DNA from: Apilactobacillus ozensis DSM 23829 = JCM 17196
GTDB taxonomy: Bacteria > Bacillota > Bacilli > Lactobacillales > Lactobacillaceae
Length of the DNA: 64,000 nt
Reading direction: 5' to 3'
NCBI RefSeq assembly: GCF_001435995.1
Contig: NZ_AYYQ01000029.1
Coordinates: 60,890-124,889, forward strand
The notes below the pieces were generated by a model. It was not told the origin of the DNA. It did no database searches and saw nothing but the letters and a program-made list of their open reading frames with translations. Shown in pieces: positions 55,391 to 63,919 of the stretch. Positions within the stretch are counted from its first letter, which is position 1. Each line of letters starts with the position of its first letter. A program made the position numbers and the translations under genes.

Positions 55391-57540
55391 TTTTTTACAA
55401 TAATTTCTTGATTATTATCTACATCCAATAGTATATTTCCAACTTGTTCAGCTTTCTCTAGGCAATAATCAGCAATTTTATCTTCAATTTGTTCTTGGAT
55501 TACTCTTCTTAAAGGCCTTGCGCCCATTTTAGGATTATAACCTAATTCAACAATTCTATTTTTAGCACCATCAGAGAGCTTAATGCTTATATTTTGTGAT
55601 GACAACATATTATTTAGGTTATTAATCATGATTTCAACAATTTCTTTTAAATTATTTTTGCTTAGTGGGTTGAATTCAACTATATCGTCAAAACGGTTGA
55701 TGAATTCAGGTTTAAAGTAATTTGTTAATTTATTTACAATCGAATTAACACTATTAGTTCTTTCAGCACCAAATCCAACGCTAGTTTCATGGATTTCCGA
55801 TCCAGCATTACTGGTCATTATAATAACAGTATCTTTAAATGATACCACTCTACCTTGTGAATCAGTTAATCTACCGTCGTCTAAAATTTGTAGAAATGCA
55901 TGTAATACATCTGGATGGGCTTTTTCAACTTCGTCAAATAAAATTAAACTGTATGGATTGCGACGAACTTTTTCAGTTAATTGGCCGGCTTCATCATACC
56001 CAACATATCCAGGAGGTGAACCAATCAGTTTAGAAATAGAATGTTGCTCACGATATTCAGACATGTCAAATCTAATCATGGCTTCTTTAGATCCAAACAA
56101 CTGTTTAGCCAATTGTTTGGCCAACTCGGTTTTACCAACACCGGTGGTTCCTACAAATAAGAAAGAACCAATAGGCCTACCAGTACCATTAAACCCAATT
56201 CGGTTACGTTTAATTGCTTTAGTTAACTTTTCTACGGAGTTATTTTGTCCAATGACATTAGATTTAAGATTCTCTGATAAATTCTTTAGTTTATCTTTTT
56301 CTTGTTCCTGCAGCTTTCCGACTGGAATTCCAGTGTCATTTTCGATTATTTGTTCAATATCTTTTACATTAATGTTAGGGAATTTAGTGTTTTCTTGATT
56401 ATCATCTAAGCTATCGTCTTTAAGAGCTTTAATTTTATCTCGGTAAAAAGCTGCTTGTTCATAGTCTTCTTTCTTTAAAGCTGCTTGCTTATCAGCTTCA
56501 TAACTAATTATTTTTTGCTTAACGGTTTCTGGATCCATTATGTTTAACGATAGATTAGCTTTTGAACCAGCTGTATCTAATAAGTCGATTGCTTTGTCTG
56601 GTAAAAAGCGGTCTTGAATATATCTTTTGGAAAGTTTTACAGTAGCTTCAATGGCATCTTCTGTATAGTTAACGTGATGATATTCTTCGTACTTTTTTTG
56701 AATTCCCTTTAAAATAGCGATTGCTTTGCTGACAGAAGGTTCTTTAACCATTACCTTTTGAAGCCTTCTAGCTAAGGCAGCATCTTTTTCAATATTTCGA
56801 TATTCATTGAGTGTAGTTGCTCCAATAAGTTGGAACTCACCTCTAGCTAAAGCTGGTTTTAAAATATTTCCAGCATCCATGCCACCTTCAGCGTTGCCAG
56901 CTCCCATAATTTCGTGAATTTCATCAATAAATAAAATAATATTAGGGTCGCTTTTGACTTCACTAATTAATTTATTAATTCTTTGTTCGAATTGTCCACG
57001 AAATCCAGTTCCTTGAACTAATGCAACCATGTCTAATCTGAAGATTTTTTTATTAATTAATTTGCTAGGAACTTCTTGTTTGGCGATTTTCAAAGCGAGA
57101 CCTTCAACAACAGCAGTTTTTCCAACTCCTGCTTCACCGATTAGAACGGGATTATTTTTAGTTCTTCGATTTAGAATTTCGATTGCTTTGTTTATTTCAT
57201 TATCTCTGCCAATGACAGGGTCGATTTCATTTCTTTCGGCTAGCTCCGTCATATTGACACCAAATTGTTTTAATAAGCTTTTCTTATTTTTGGCTGATGA
57301 CCTAGGATTCTTTTTATGGTCACCAGATTGATTTCCACTTCTCATAGAATTTAAGATGTCATTGAGGCTACCTAAATTTCCATCACTTAAGTTGGCTCCT
57401 TCTAAATTATTTTGGAAGCCTTGATTTTTGGAAAGTTCAAGGTAACATTCTTGGCAAAGATCTAGTTGTTGTTGTTTACCATTATTGTTTACAAATAAAT
57501 GAATACTTGCTTCGTTTTTATTACAATTTTGACATAACAT
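55384..57540 (-). CDS. clpE: ATP-dependent Clp protease ATP-binding subunit ClpE
   Basis: ClpE unfolds proteins for ClpP under heat or other stress. The ATG at 57540 lies after AAAGGAGG and gives 718 residues. The N-terminal zinc finger (Cys3, Cys6, Cys29, Cys32; CQNC and CQEC) is the mark of ClpE. Then come AAA-1 ([27 protein letters not shown]), a UVR segment ([14 protein letters not shown]), and AAA-2 ([30 protein letters not shown]). A CtsR operator precedes it. It is monocistronic. Confidence 0.97.
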   Translation of the reverse strand: MLCQNCNKNEASIHLFVNNNGKQQQLDLCQECYLELSKNQGFQNNLEGANLSDGNLGSLNDILNSMRSGNQSGDHKKNPRSSAKNKKSLLKQFGVNMTELAERNEIDPVIGRDNEINKAIEILNRRTKNNPVLIGEAGVGKTAVVEGLALKIAKQEVPSKLINKKIFRLDMVALVQGTGFRGQFEQRINKLISEVKSDPNIILFIDEIHEIMGAGNAEGGMDAGNILKPALARGEFQLIGATTLNEYRNIEKDAALARRLQKVMVKEPSVSKAIAILKGIQKKYEEYHHVNYTEDAIEATVKLSKRYIQDRFLPDKAIDLLDTAGSKANLSLNIMDPETVKQKIISYEADKQAALKKEDYEQAAFYRDKIKALKDDSLDDNQENTKFPNINVKDIEQIIENDTGIPVGKLQEQEKDKLKNLSENLKSNVIGQNNSVEKLTKAIKRNRIGFNGTGRPIGSFLFVGTTGVGKTELAKQLAKQLFGSKEAMIRFDMSEYREQHSISKLIGSPPGYVGYDEAGQLTEKVRRNPYSLILFDEVEKAHPDVLHAFLQILDDGRLTDSQGRVVSFKDTVIIMTSNAGSEIHETSVGFGAERTNSVNSIVNKLTNYFKPEFINRFDDIVEFNPLSKNNLKEIVEIMINNLNNMLSSQNISIKLSDGAKNRIVELGYNPKMGARPLRRVIQEQIEDKIADYCLEKAEQVGNILLDVDNNQEIIVKNN

Positions 57541-57564
57541 GTGTAGGCCTCCTTTACATACAAC

Positions 57565-57581
57565 ATTGACCATTGTTGACC
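57565..57581 (-). promoter_or_regulatory. CtsR operator of clpE
   Basis: On the minus strand this reads GGTCAAC-AAT-GGTCAAT, a tandem heptad close to the CtsR consensus (R)GTCAAANAN(R)GTCAAA. It lies between the promoter and the ribosome-binding site of clpE, so CtsR would repress by blocking transcription. ctsR itself is not in this window. Confidence 0.85.
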
Positions 57582-57592
57582 TTTTGAGAATC

Positions 57593-57620
57593 ATTATACA
57601 TCAATCTCTTGTTATCACAA
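57593..57620 (-). promoter_or_regulatory. Promoter of clpE
   Basis: Minus strand TTGTGA (57615-57620), 16-bp spacer, TATAAT (57593-57598), with the CtsR box 12 nt downstream. Confidence 0.6.
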
Positions 57621-57634
57621 GTAATTTAACCAGA

Positions 57635-57667
57635 ACGATACATATTTAGTTTGTATCGTATTATAAT
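57635..57667 (+). promoter_or_regulatory. Inverted repeat and -10 of the small gene divergent from clpE
   Basis: ACGATACA (57635-57642) and TGTATCGT (57652-57659) are perfect 8-bp inverted half-sites separated by 9 bp, one helical turn and a half from centre to edge. TATAAT (57662-57667) follows at once. This resembles an operator over the -35 region; the regulator is unknown. Confidence 0.45.
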
Positions 57668-57884
57668 GATTAAAGGAGGGATTATCATCGAAGAAAAAGA
57701 TTATACCGAGATGTTAAATCGCCTGAAAAACGGTGAGGTAAAAAGTATTGATATAAAACCGGATGAATTTATTCTTTTTCAAAGAGCTTTTATGAATTTT
57801 GATACTAGAAAAAGTATCTTTGGTAAGGCACATCAAAACGGTGAGATAACATATTTTTATGAACATGGAAACGACAATAAATAA
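57666..57884 (+). CDS. Small conserved-type protein of unknown function
   Basis: The frame encodes about 66-72 residues, with EEKDYTEMLNRLKNGEVKSI, then KPDEFILFQRAFMNF and IFGKAHQNGEITYFY. It is acidic/neutral and soluble, with no family I can name. The drawn start (ATG 57666) is the conventional choice but overlaps the TATAAT box, and AAAGGAGGG (57672-57680) lies after it. That site would direct initiation to ATC at 57687 (or ATT/ATC at 57681/57684), just before EEKDY. It is divergent from clpE and upstream of ptsH. Confidence 0.6.
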   Translation: MIKGGIIIEEKDYTEMLNRLKNGEVKSIDIKPDEFILFQRAFMNFDTRKSIFGKAHQNGEITYFYEHGNDNK

Positions 57885-57890
57885 TAAATC

Positions 57891-57919
57891 TTGTTTTTTA
57901 CTATATTCACTGATATTCT
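57891..57919 (+). promoter_or_regulatory. Candidate promoter of ptsH
   Basis: TTGTTT (57891-57896), 17-bp spacer, TATTCT (57914-57919), 40 nt before the ptsH ATG. Confidence 0.45.
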
Positions 57920-57958
57920 AAAATTAATTATATCTTCACAATGATAAGGGGTAATAAA

Positions 57959-58225
57959 ATGGAAAAGCGTACTTTTAAAGTTGTTGCTGAGACTGGTATT
58001 CATGCTCGTCCTGCTACTCTTTTAGTGCAGGAAGCAAGTAAGTATATATCAAAATTGACTTTGGAATATCAAGATAAGACGGTTGATTTAAAGTCAATTA
58101 TGGGTGTTATGTCATTGGGAGTCGGCCAAAATGCAGACATTTTAGTTACTGCTGATGGTGATGATGAAAAAGCTGCTATTGAGGGTATTAGTAATGCCTT
58201 TAAACGTGAAGGCTTAACGGACTAA
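57959..58225 (+). CDS. ptsH: Phosphocarrier protein HPr
   Basis: HPr passes phosphate from enzyme I to PTS permeases at His15 and, when phosphorylated on Ser46 by HPrK, acts as corepressor of CcpA. The 88 residues include [11 protein letters not shown] (His15) and [13 protein letters not shown] (Ser46); both key residues are present. ATG 57959 follows AAGGGG. Unusually, ptsI does not follow: a terminator and the LTA operon do. Regulatory use with CcpA is supported by the cre site at 44631. Confidence 0.96.
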   Translation: MEKRTFKVVAETGIHARPATLLVQEASKYISKLTLEYQDKTVDLKSIMGVMSLGVGQNADILVTADGDDEKAAIEGISNAFKREGLTD

Positions 58226-58251
58226 TTAAGATAACTATTTAGATTGTTGTT

Positions 58252-58292
58252 AAGAGGATTAAAATATTATTTTTAATCCTCTTTTGTTTTTA
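58252..58292 (+). terminator. Intrinsic terminator of ptsH
   Basis: A perfect 13-bp stem AAGAGGATTAAAA (58252-58264) with TTTTAATCCTCTT (58271-58283), loop of 6 nt, then TTGTTTTT. Confidence 0.9.
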
Positions 58293-58298
58293 GGTAAT

Positions 58299-58327
58299 TT
58301 GCAAACGATTTAACAAACAAATATAAT
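58299..58327 (+). promoter_or_regulatory. Promoter of the lipoteichoic-acid operon
   Basis: TTGCAA (58299-58304), 17-bp spacer, TATAAT (58322-58327), 46 nt before the first gene. Confidence 0.65.
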
Positions 58328-58373
58328 TACAATGATTAAACATTTCGATAAATAAAATAGGAGGGGTGCTAGA

Positions 58374-59558
58374 TTGAATATCGGTATTTTTACTGATACA
58401 TATTTTCCACAAGTTAGTGGAGTTGCTACCTCAATTGAAACTTTAAAAAATCAGTTAGAAACCCAAGGTCATCAGGTATATATATTTACTACTACAGATC
58501 CACATGTAAAAAAGGATGCTTTTGAAAAAAATATATTTAGATTTTCAAGCATTCCGTTTATATCTTTTACTGATAGGAGAATAGCTTTTAGAGGTATGTT
58601 TCAAGCGTATCAAATTGCTAAAAAATTAAATCTGGATATTGTCCATACACAAACAGAATTTTCTATGGGTGTCATAGGTAAAGTGGTTGCTAGATTTTTA
58701 AGTATTCCATGCGTTCATACTTACCATACAATGTATGAAGATTATCTACATTATGTTGCTAATGGACGTCTCTTAAAACCGGTACATGTTAAAGAAGCGA
58801 CACTAGCTTTTTGTCATAATATGTCAGGAGTTGTTGCACCTAGTAACCGTGTTTTAGAAACTTTAAAACGCTATGGTGTTAAAAGTCCCATTAGCATTAT
58901 TCCTACAGGAATTAACATTAATAAATTTAATGGTAAAGTTTTAAACGATGTTAGAAATGAATTAAATTTATTAGATAAACCAATTCTTTTATCAGTTAGC
59001 CGATTGGCATACGAGAAGAACATTCATGAGCTTATCAATGCGATGCCTAAGATTATTGCTAAAATGTCCGACACCACTTTAATCATAGTGGGAGATGGAC
59101 CAGCTAAAGAATCCCTACAAACGCAGGTTAGAGAAATGCATTTGACTAAAAACGTTATTTTTGTTGGTGAAATTAGTAACGATGAAGTTAGTGACTATTA
59201 CCATGCAGCAGATATTTTTGTTTCTACTTCTAACTCTGAATCACAAGGATTGACTTACATTGAGGCGATGGCTTCAGGAACTAAGGTAGTTGTTTCCAAA
59301 AGTGAGTATACAGATAGTTTATTAGATGATAAATCACTAGGTATAACGTTTGAAACAGAAGATGAATATGTAGATGACGTTATGTACTACCTTAGTGATG
59401 TTAATCAAATCAATGAATATCATGATAATCATTTGTTAAAACAAAAATTAAATGAAATATCAGCAGAAACTTTTGGTGAAAAAATAGTTCAATTTTATCG
59501 TAATGCTCAAATAAAATATGAGAGTAAATCAAGCAAATCTTCAGAGCTTAGTAATTAG
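58374..59558 (+). CDS. lafA: Diacylglycerol glucosyltransferase (LafA-like, GT4)
   Basis: This enzyme adds the first glucose to diacylglycerol to make the glycolipid anchor of lipoteichoic acid. The 394 residues start MNIGIFTDTYFPQVSGVATS, a family hallmark, with HTQTEFSMGVIGKVVARFL and HTYHTMYEDYLHY. The second domain has SVSRLAYEKN and the GT4 EX7E motif ESQGLTYIEAMASG. Start is TTG after GGAGGGG. It opens a four-gene operon with the second transferase, a YbhN-like protein and ltaS. Confidence 0.9.
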   Translation: MNIGIFTDTYFPQVSGVATSIETLKNQLETQGHQVYIFTTTDPHVKKDAFEKNIFRFSSIPFISFTDRRIAFRGMFQAYQIAKKLNLDIVHTQTEFSMGVIGKVVARFLSIPCVHTYHTMYEDYLHYVANGRLLKPVHVKEATLAFCHNMSGVVAPSNRVLETLKRYGVKSPISIIPTGININKFNGKVLNDVRNELNLLDKPILLSVSRLAYEKNIHELINAMPKIIAKMSDTTLIIVGDGPAKESLQTQVREMHLTKNVIFVGEISNDEVSDYYHAADIFVSTSNSESQGLTYIEAMASGTKVVVSKSEYTDSLLDDKSLGITFETEDEYVDDVMYYLSDVNQINEYHDNHLLKQKLNEISAETFGEKIVQFYRNAQIKYESKSSKSSELSN

Positions 59559-59566
59559 GAGGTAAT

Positions 59567-60589
59567 ATGTTAAAAATAAACATGTTTTCAACTGCTGACA
59601 AAGTTAAAGGACAAGGAGTGGGGAGTGCTTATCTTGAACTAATTAAAATGTTAAATAAACATTTTCCTAAAGAATTTGATATTTCTATAAATAAACATGG
59701 TGCAGCTGATGTAACCCATTATCATACTATTAATCTTGGATATTATTTTTCAACGTTCTCTAAAAAAAGAGGTCGTAAAGTCGGTTATGTACATTTTCTT
59801 CCAGAAACTCTAGATGGTAGTTTGAAGTTACCAGCTTTTTTTAAATTCTTTTTCTATAAGTATGTGATTGCTTTTTACAAAAGAATGGATCACATCGTAG
59901 TGGTTAATCCCACATTTATTCCTAAGCTGGAACAATACGGAATTCCTAAAAATAAAATTACCTACATTCCTAATTTTGTAAGTAAAAAAGAGTTTTATCC
60001 AGTTAGTATTCAAAATAAGAGTAACTTAAGAAATGATTATGGCTATTCAAACAGTAAATTCACAATTTTTGGGGTTGGCCAAATTCAAACTAGAAAAGGG
60101 ATTTTAGATTTTGTTAAACTAGCAAAACTAAACCCTGATATGCAGTTTATTTGGGCTGGTGGATTTTCATTTGGAAAGATAACTGATGGTTATAAAGAAC
60201 TTAAACAAATTGTAGATGACCCGCCACAAAATTTGTCTTTTCCAGGAATAGTTAGTCGAGATAAATTAGTTGATTACTATAACATGTCGGATGTATTTTT
60301 GTTGCCATCATATAATGAATTATTTCCAATGTCAGTACTCGAAGCTTTTTCGTGTGGGAAACCGGTTATATTAAGAAATCTTTTATTATATAAGAAAATT
60401 ATTGACGGTTACTATGTTTCGTTTAATAATCTAGAAGAGTTAAATAATGAAATTAAATCGCTTAATTTGGACAACAAAAAAATTCATGACTTACATGAAC
60501 TATCATTAAAAGCTTCAGATTATTATTCTGAAGAACATCTTGCATCAATATGGCATGATTTCTATATAAATCAATCAAAAGAAGGTTAG
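59567..60589 (+). CDS. lafB: Glycolipid glycosyltransferase (LafB-like, GT4)
   Basis: The second transferase extends glucosyl-diacylglycerol with a further hexose (galactose or glucose in relatives). The 340 residues have FSTADKVKGQGVGSAYLELI, YVHFLPETLDGSLK, GVGQIQTRKGILDFVKLA and the EX7E motif ELFPMSVLEAFSCGKPV. AGGAGGT precedes the ATG 8 nt after lafA. The next gene starts 2 nt after its stop, so translation is coupled. Confidence 0.88.
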   Translation: MLKINMFSTADKVKGQGVGSAYLELIKMLNKHFPKEFDISINKHGAADVTHYHTINLGYYFSTFSKKRGRKVGYVHFLPETLDGSLKLPAFFKFFFYKYVIAFYKRMDHIVVVNPTFIPKLEQYGIPKNKITYIPNFVSKKEFYPVSIQNKSNLRNDYGYSNSKFTIFGVGQIQTRKGILDFVKLAKLNPDMQFIWAGGFSFGKITDGYKELKQIVDDPPQNLSFPGIVSRDKLVDYYNMSDVFLLPSYNELFPMSVLEAFSCGKPVILRNLLLYKKIIDGYYVSFNNLEELNNEIKSLNLDNKKIHDLHELSLKASDYYSEEHLASIWHDFYINQSKEG

Positions 60590-60591
60590 AT

Positions 60592-61605
60592 ATGTCAAAA
60601 CGAAATGTTATTACCTTAGTAGTTATGTTTTTAATTGGGGCTCTAATATTTTGGTATGCTTCAAGAGATATTAAACTAGACATTCTTATTAACGATTTTT
60701 TTGCTATTAATTGGTGGTGGATACTAGTAGCTCTTGTATGTATATTATTATATTTTCTTTTAGAGTCATGGATAACGCATTCTATTGTTGCATCGCAAAC
60801 TAACCAGTTTACTTTTAAAGATGCAATTAGGGTTCCACTAGTAGAGCAGTTATTTAATGGAATCACACCTTTTTCGTCAGGTGGTCAGCCGGGACAATTG
60901 TTTGTAATGGTGCAAACTGGAGTAGATGCAGGAAAAGCTAGCTCTGCTTTGCTGATGAAGTTTATTGTTTTTCAAGGAATGATAGTTATCAACTTTATAA
61001 TAAGCTTATTGATAGGCTTTCACTATGTTGTTGATAAATTACATGCTTTATCTTGGTTAGTAGTTTTTGGCTTTGTTATTCATTTTTTTGTTATATTAAT
61101 TTTATTGTTGATAATGTATTGGTACTCTTTAACTAAAAAGTTAATAAACATAATTATTAAGCCTGCTAAGTATTTTTTGAATGATGATCGTTATTTAAAA
61201 TTTAATAAGATGATAAATGAAAAAATTGACACTTTTCATTCTGAAAGTCTTCGAATAGCTAAGGAATGGAAACTATTATTGAAAATTTCAATAATAACCT
61301 TTTTTCAACTGCTATTTTATTATTTGATTCCATACTTCATTATTCTAGGCTTAGGCTATAGTGGAGTAGATGTAGTTATGATTATTAGCTTACACGTTCT
61401 AATAGTTATGATTATTTCATTGTTTCCCATTCCAGGCGGATCTGGTGGTGCGGAATACAGTTTTGAACTTTTATTTCAAAGTTATATAACTAATAATAGT
61501 AAATTAGTGTTGGCAATTTTACTTTGGCGGCTATTAACTTATTATCTAGGGATGATTTTAGGATTTATTGCGATTGGCATTAAACCAGATAAGGTTTATA
61601 AGTAA
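60592..61605 (+). CDS. YbhN/LPG-synthase-TM family membrane protein
   Basis: The 337 residues have about eight hydrophobic segments. RVPLVEQLFNGITPFSSGGQPGQ, split here as FNGITPFSSGGQPGQ, and SLFPIPGGSGGAEYSFELLF are the conserved motifs of the UPF0104/lysylphosphatidylglycerol synthase membrane-region family. There is no catalytic domain of MprF. Lying 2 nt after lafB and before ltaS, it may move the glycolipid anchor or another lipid across the membrane; that is inference from position. Confidence 0.85.
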   Translation: MSKRNVITLVVMFLIGALIFWYASRDIKLDILINDFFAINWWWILVALVCILLYFLLESWITHSIVASQTNQFTFKDAIRVPLVEQLFNGITPFSSGGQPGQLFVMVQTGVDAGKASSALLMKFIVFQGMIVINFIISLLIGFHYVVDKLHALSWLVVFGFVIHFFVILILLLIMYWYSLTKKLINIIIKPAKYFLNDDRYLKFNKMINEKIDTFHSESLRIAKEWKLLLKISIITFFQLLFYYLIPYFIILGLGYSGVDVVMIISLHVLIVMIISLFPIPGGSGGAEYSFELLFQSYITNNSKLVLAILLWRLLTYYLGMILGFIAIGIKPDKVYK

Positions 61606-61644
61606 TCTATAACTATTAAATTAAATACTTTCGGAGGCATTATT

Positions 61645-63708
61645 ATGTCTAGTCATATTAAGAAAACTAGAAATTTATTAAACACTCGGCTTGGATTCTT
61701 TATTTTAGCAACTGTATTATTTTGGATAAAAACATATATTGCTTATCGAACCGAATTTACCTTAGGTGCTAAGGGAACAGTTCAACAGATTTTACTTTTT
61801 GTAAATCCAATTCCAGCGTTAATTTTAATATTTGGTTTAGCACTATATTTTAGAGGGAGACTGTTTTATTGGGTATTAATGTTGTTACATTTAATTGAAT
61901 CAATTTGGTTATTTGCTAACATACTATATTATCGTGAATTTTCAGACTTCTTATCATTTGGAATTATTAAAGGTTCCGGAGATGTGCAAAATAATTTAGG
62001 AAAGAGTTTAGCTGAAATACTACATCCGTCAGATTTCTTCGTTTTTGTTGATTTTGTGATATTAGTAGTTTTACTAATTTTCAAAGTTATTCAGGTTGAC
62101 CGTAGAAAATTCAAGTTTAGAAATGCATTTGCATTAACTATCCTTTCATTTGTTTTGATTTTTTCTGAATATGGTGTAGCTAATGCTAATCGTTCTGGAT
62201 TGCTTACCAGAACTTTTGACAACAACTACATTGTTAAATATCTTGGATTAAATGAATATGCAGCCTTTAATGCTTATCAAACGGCTAAGGAGAGTGCAAC
62301 CAGATCTAACGCTAAATCCTCAGATATTGACAGTGTTTTAAACTTTGTTAAAAAGAACCGTAGTGCAATCAATCCAGAATACTTTGGTAAAGCTAAGGGC
62401 AAGAATGTTTTTGTGATTCATTTAGAGAGTTTCCAGCAATTTCTTATTAACTATAAAGTAGACGGTAAAGAAGTAACTCCTAATCTAAATAAATTTTATA
62501 AGAACAAGAATACAATTTCTTTTGATAATTTCTATCACCAAGTATCACAAGGAAAAACTTCTGATGCTGAAATGATGATGGAAAACTCTTTGTATGGACT
62601 TCCTCAAGGTTCAGCTATGGTAACCTATGGTACGCAAAATACTTACCAAGCAGCACCAGCTATCTTAGATCAAAAAGGCTATACGACGGCATCATTCCAT
62701 GGGGATGTTCCAAGCTTTTGGAATAGAGATAATACTTATAAATCATGGGGATACCAATATTTCTTTGATTCTGATTATTATCAAGAAAAACCATCATACA
62801 GTGTTGGATATGGATTAAAGGATAAAATTTTCTTTAAGGATTCCGTAAAATATATTCAACAATTACCACAACCATTTTATGCTAAGCTAATTACATTAAC
62901 TAATCATTATCCATATGAATTAGATAAACCTAACGTTAGTTTCCCAGCTACTAAGACTGGTGATAATACGGTAGATCCATATGTACAGACAGCACATTAT
63001 TTAGATCAAGCATTTGGTGAATTTATCAAATACCTAAATAAAACTGGTTTAATGAAAAATAGTATGATTGTTTTATATGGTGATCATTACGGAATTTCAA
63101 ATAATCACCGAGCTGCAATTGCCCAACTATTGCATAAAAAAGAAATAACTGATTATGATTTAGCCCAATTCCAAAAAGTTCCATTTATGATACATGCTGA
63201 TGATCTTAAGGGTGGCATTAATCATACTTACGGTGGGGAAATAGATGCACTTCCTACTATATTACATTTATTGGGCATAAAAGATAATAATACTGTGCAA
63301 TTTGGAAATGATTTATTGTCTAAAAAACGTGATCAAACGGTTGCATTTAGAAATGGTGATTTGGTTTCACCTAAGTATACTGTTATTGGTAGTAATGTAT
63401 ATTTAACCAAGACTGGTAAGGAAATTACTCCAAATGATGAACAAAGCAAAGAAATTAAAAAACTGCAAAATCACGTAAACAAAGAATTATCAATGTCTGA
63501 TCGTGTTATATTAGGTGACTTGTTGAGATTTTACAATCCTAAAGGCTTTAAGAAAGTTAATAAAAAGGATTTTAACTATAAATATTCATATGCTATGAAA
63601 GCTTTAAAAGACTCTGATAATAAGTCTAAAAAAACGCTTTTAGATAAAATTCATAAAAAAGATACTGAAAAACTATATAAAACTGACGCTCCAGAATTGA
63701 AAAAATAA
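61645..63708 (+). CDS. ltaS: Lipoteichoic acid synthase LtaS
   Basis: LtaS polymerises glycerol phosphate from phosphatidylglycerol onto the glycolipid anchor outside the membrane. The 687 residues have five N-terminal membrane segments (about residues 15-185), a linker and an extracellular sulfatase-like domain. The predicted catalytic Thr is in SQGKTSDAEMM; metal ligands lie in VFVIHLESFQQ and YGDHYGISNNH, with LTNHYPYEL adding His. A Lys-rich tail of about 60 residues follows. It is the last gene of the operon; DAG released by it would be recycled by dagK. Confidence 0.95.
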   Translation: MSSHIKKTRNLLNTRLGFFILATVLFWIKTYIAYRTEFTLGAKGTVQQILLFVNPIPALILIFGLALYFRGRLFYWVLMLLHLIESIWLFANILYYREFSDFLSFGIIKGSGDVQNNLGKSLAEILHPSDFFVFVDFVILVVLLIFKVIQVDRRKFKFRNAFALTILSFVLIFSEYGVANANRSGLLTRTFDNNYIVKYLGLNEYAAFNAYQTAKESATRSNAKSSDIDSVLNFVKKNRSAINPEYFGKAKGKNVFVIHLESFQQFLINYKVDGKEVTPNLNKFYKNKNTISFDNFYHQVSQGKTSDAEMMMENSLYGLPQGSAMVTYGTQNTYQAAPAILDQKGYTTASFHGDVPSFWNRDNTYKSWGYQYFFDSDYYQEKPSYSVGYGLKDKIFFKDSVKYIQQLPQPFYAKLITLTNHYPYELDKPNVSFPATKTGDNTVDPYVQTAHYLDQAFGEFIKYLNKTGLMKNSMIVLYGDHYGISNNHRAAIAQLLHKKEITDYDLAQFQKVPFMIHADDLKGGINHTYGGEIDALPTILHLLGIKDNNTVQFGNDLLSKKRDQTVAFRNGDLVSPKYTVIGSNVYLTKTGKEITPNDEQSKEIKKLQNHVNKELSMSDRVILGDLLRFYNPKGFKKVNKKDFNYKYSYAMKALKDSDNKSKKTLLDKIHKKDTEKLYKTDAPELKK

Positions 63709-63714
63709 TTTAAG

Positions 63715-63759
63715 AAGACTTGCTAAATTAACGTTTAGCAAGTCTTTTTAGTTTTTTTG
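63715..63759 (+). terminator. Intrinsic terminator of the lipoteichoic-acid operon
   Basis: A perfect 13-bp stem AAGACTTGCTAAA (63715-63727) with TTTAGCAAGTCTT (63734-63746), loop TTAACG, then TTTAGTTTTTTT. Confidence 0.92.
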
Positions 63760-63779
63760 AATTTTTTTAATAAAAAAGG

Positions 63780-63808
63780 TTGACGGTGATATGTAATCTT
63801 GATACAAT
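63780..63808 (+). promoter_or_regulatory. rRNA operon promoter P1
   Basis: TTGACG (63780-63785), 17-bp spacer, TACAAT (63803-63808). The spacing is optimal, and an AT-rich run lies upstream. Confidence 0.82.
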
Positions 63809-63884
63809 AGTTTCTGTTGTTAAGGACGACAAACAAAAAAACAAGCAATTAAATTTTTAAATAAAAAAATAATTTAAAAAGTGC

Positions 63885-63913
63885 TTGACTTAATAAAAAC
63901 AAGATGTTATTAT
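63885..63913 (+). promoter_or_regulatory. rRNA operon promoter P2
   Basis: TTGACT (63885-63890), 17-bp spacer, TATTAT (63908-63913). An A/T-only tract at 63843-63880 could be an UP element. Downstream of both promoters a similar TTGT..TTAAGGA..GACAAA motif recurs. Confidence 0.82.
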
Positions 63914-63919
63914 TAAATA

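Noticed and set aside
55958..56398. Long plus-strand frame opposite clpE
   Set aside because: ClpE codon structure creates open antisense frames; the product resembles no family and has no ribosome-binding site.
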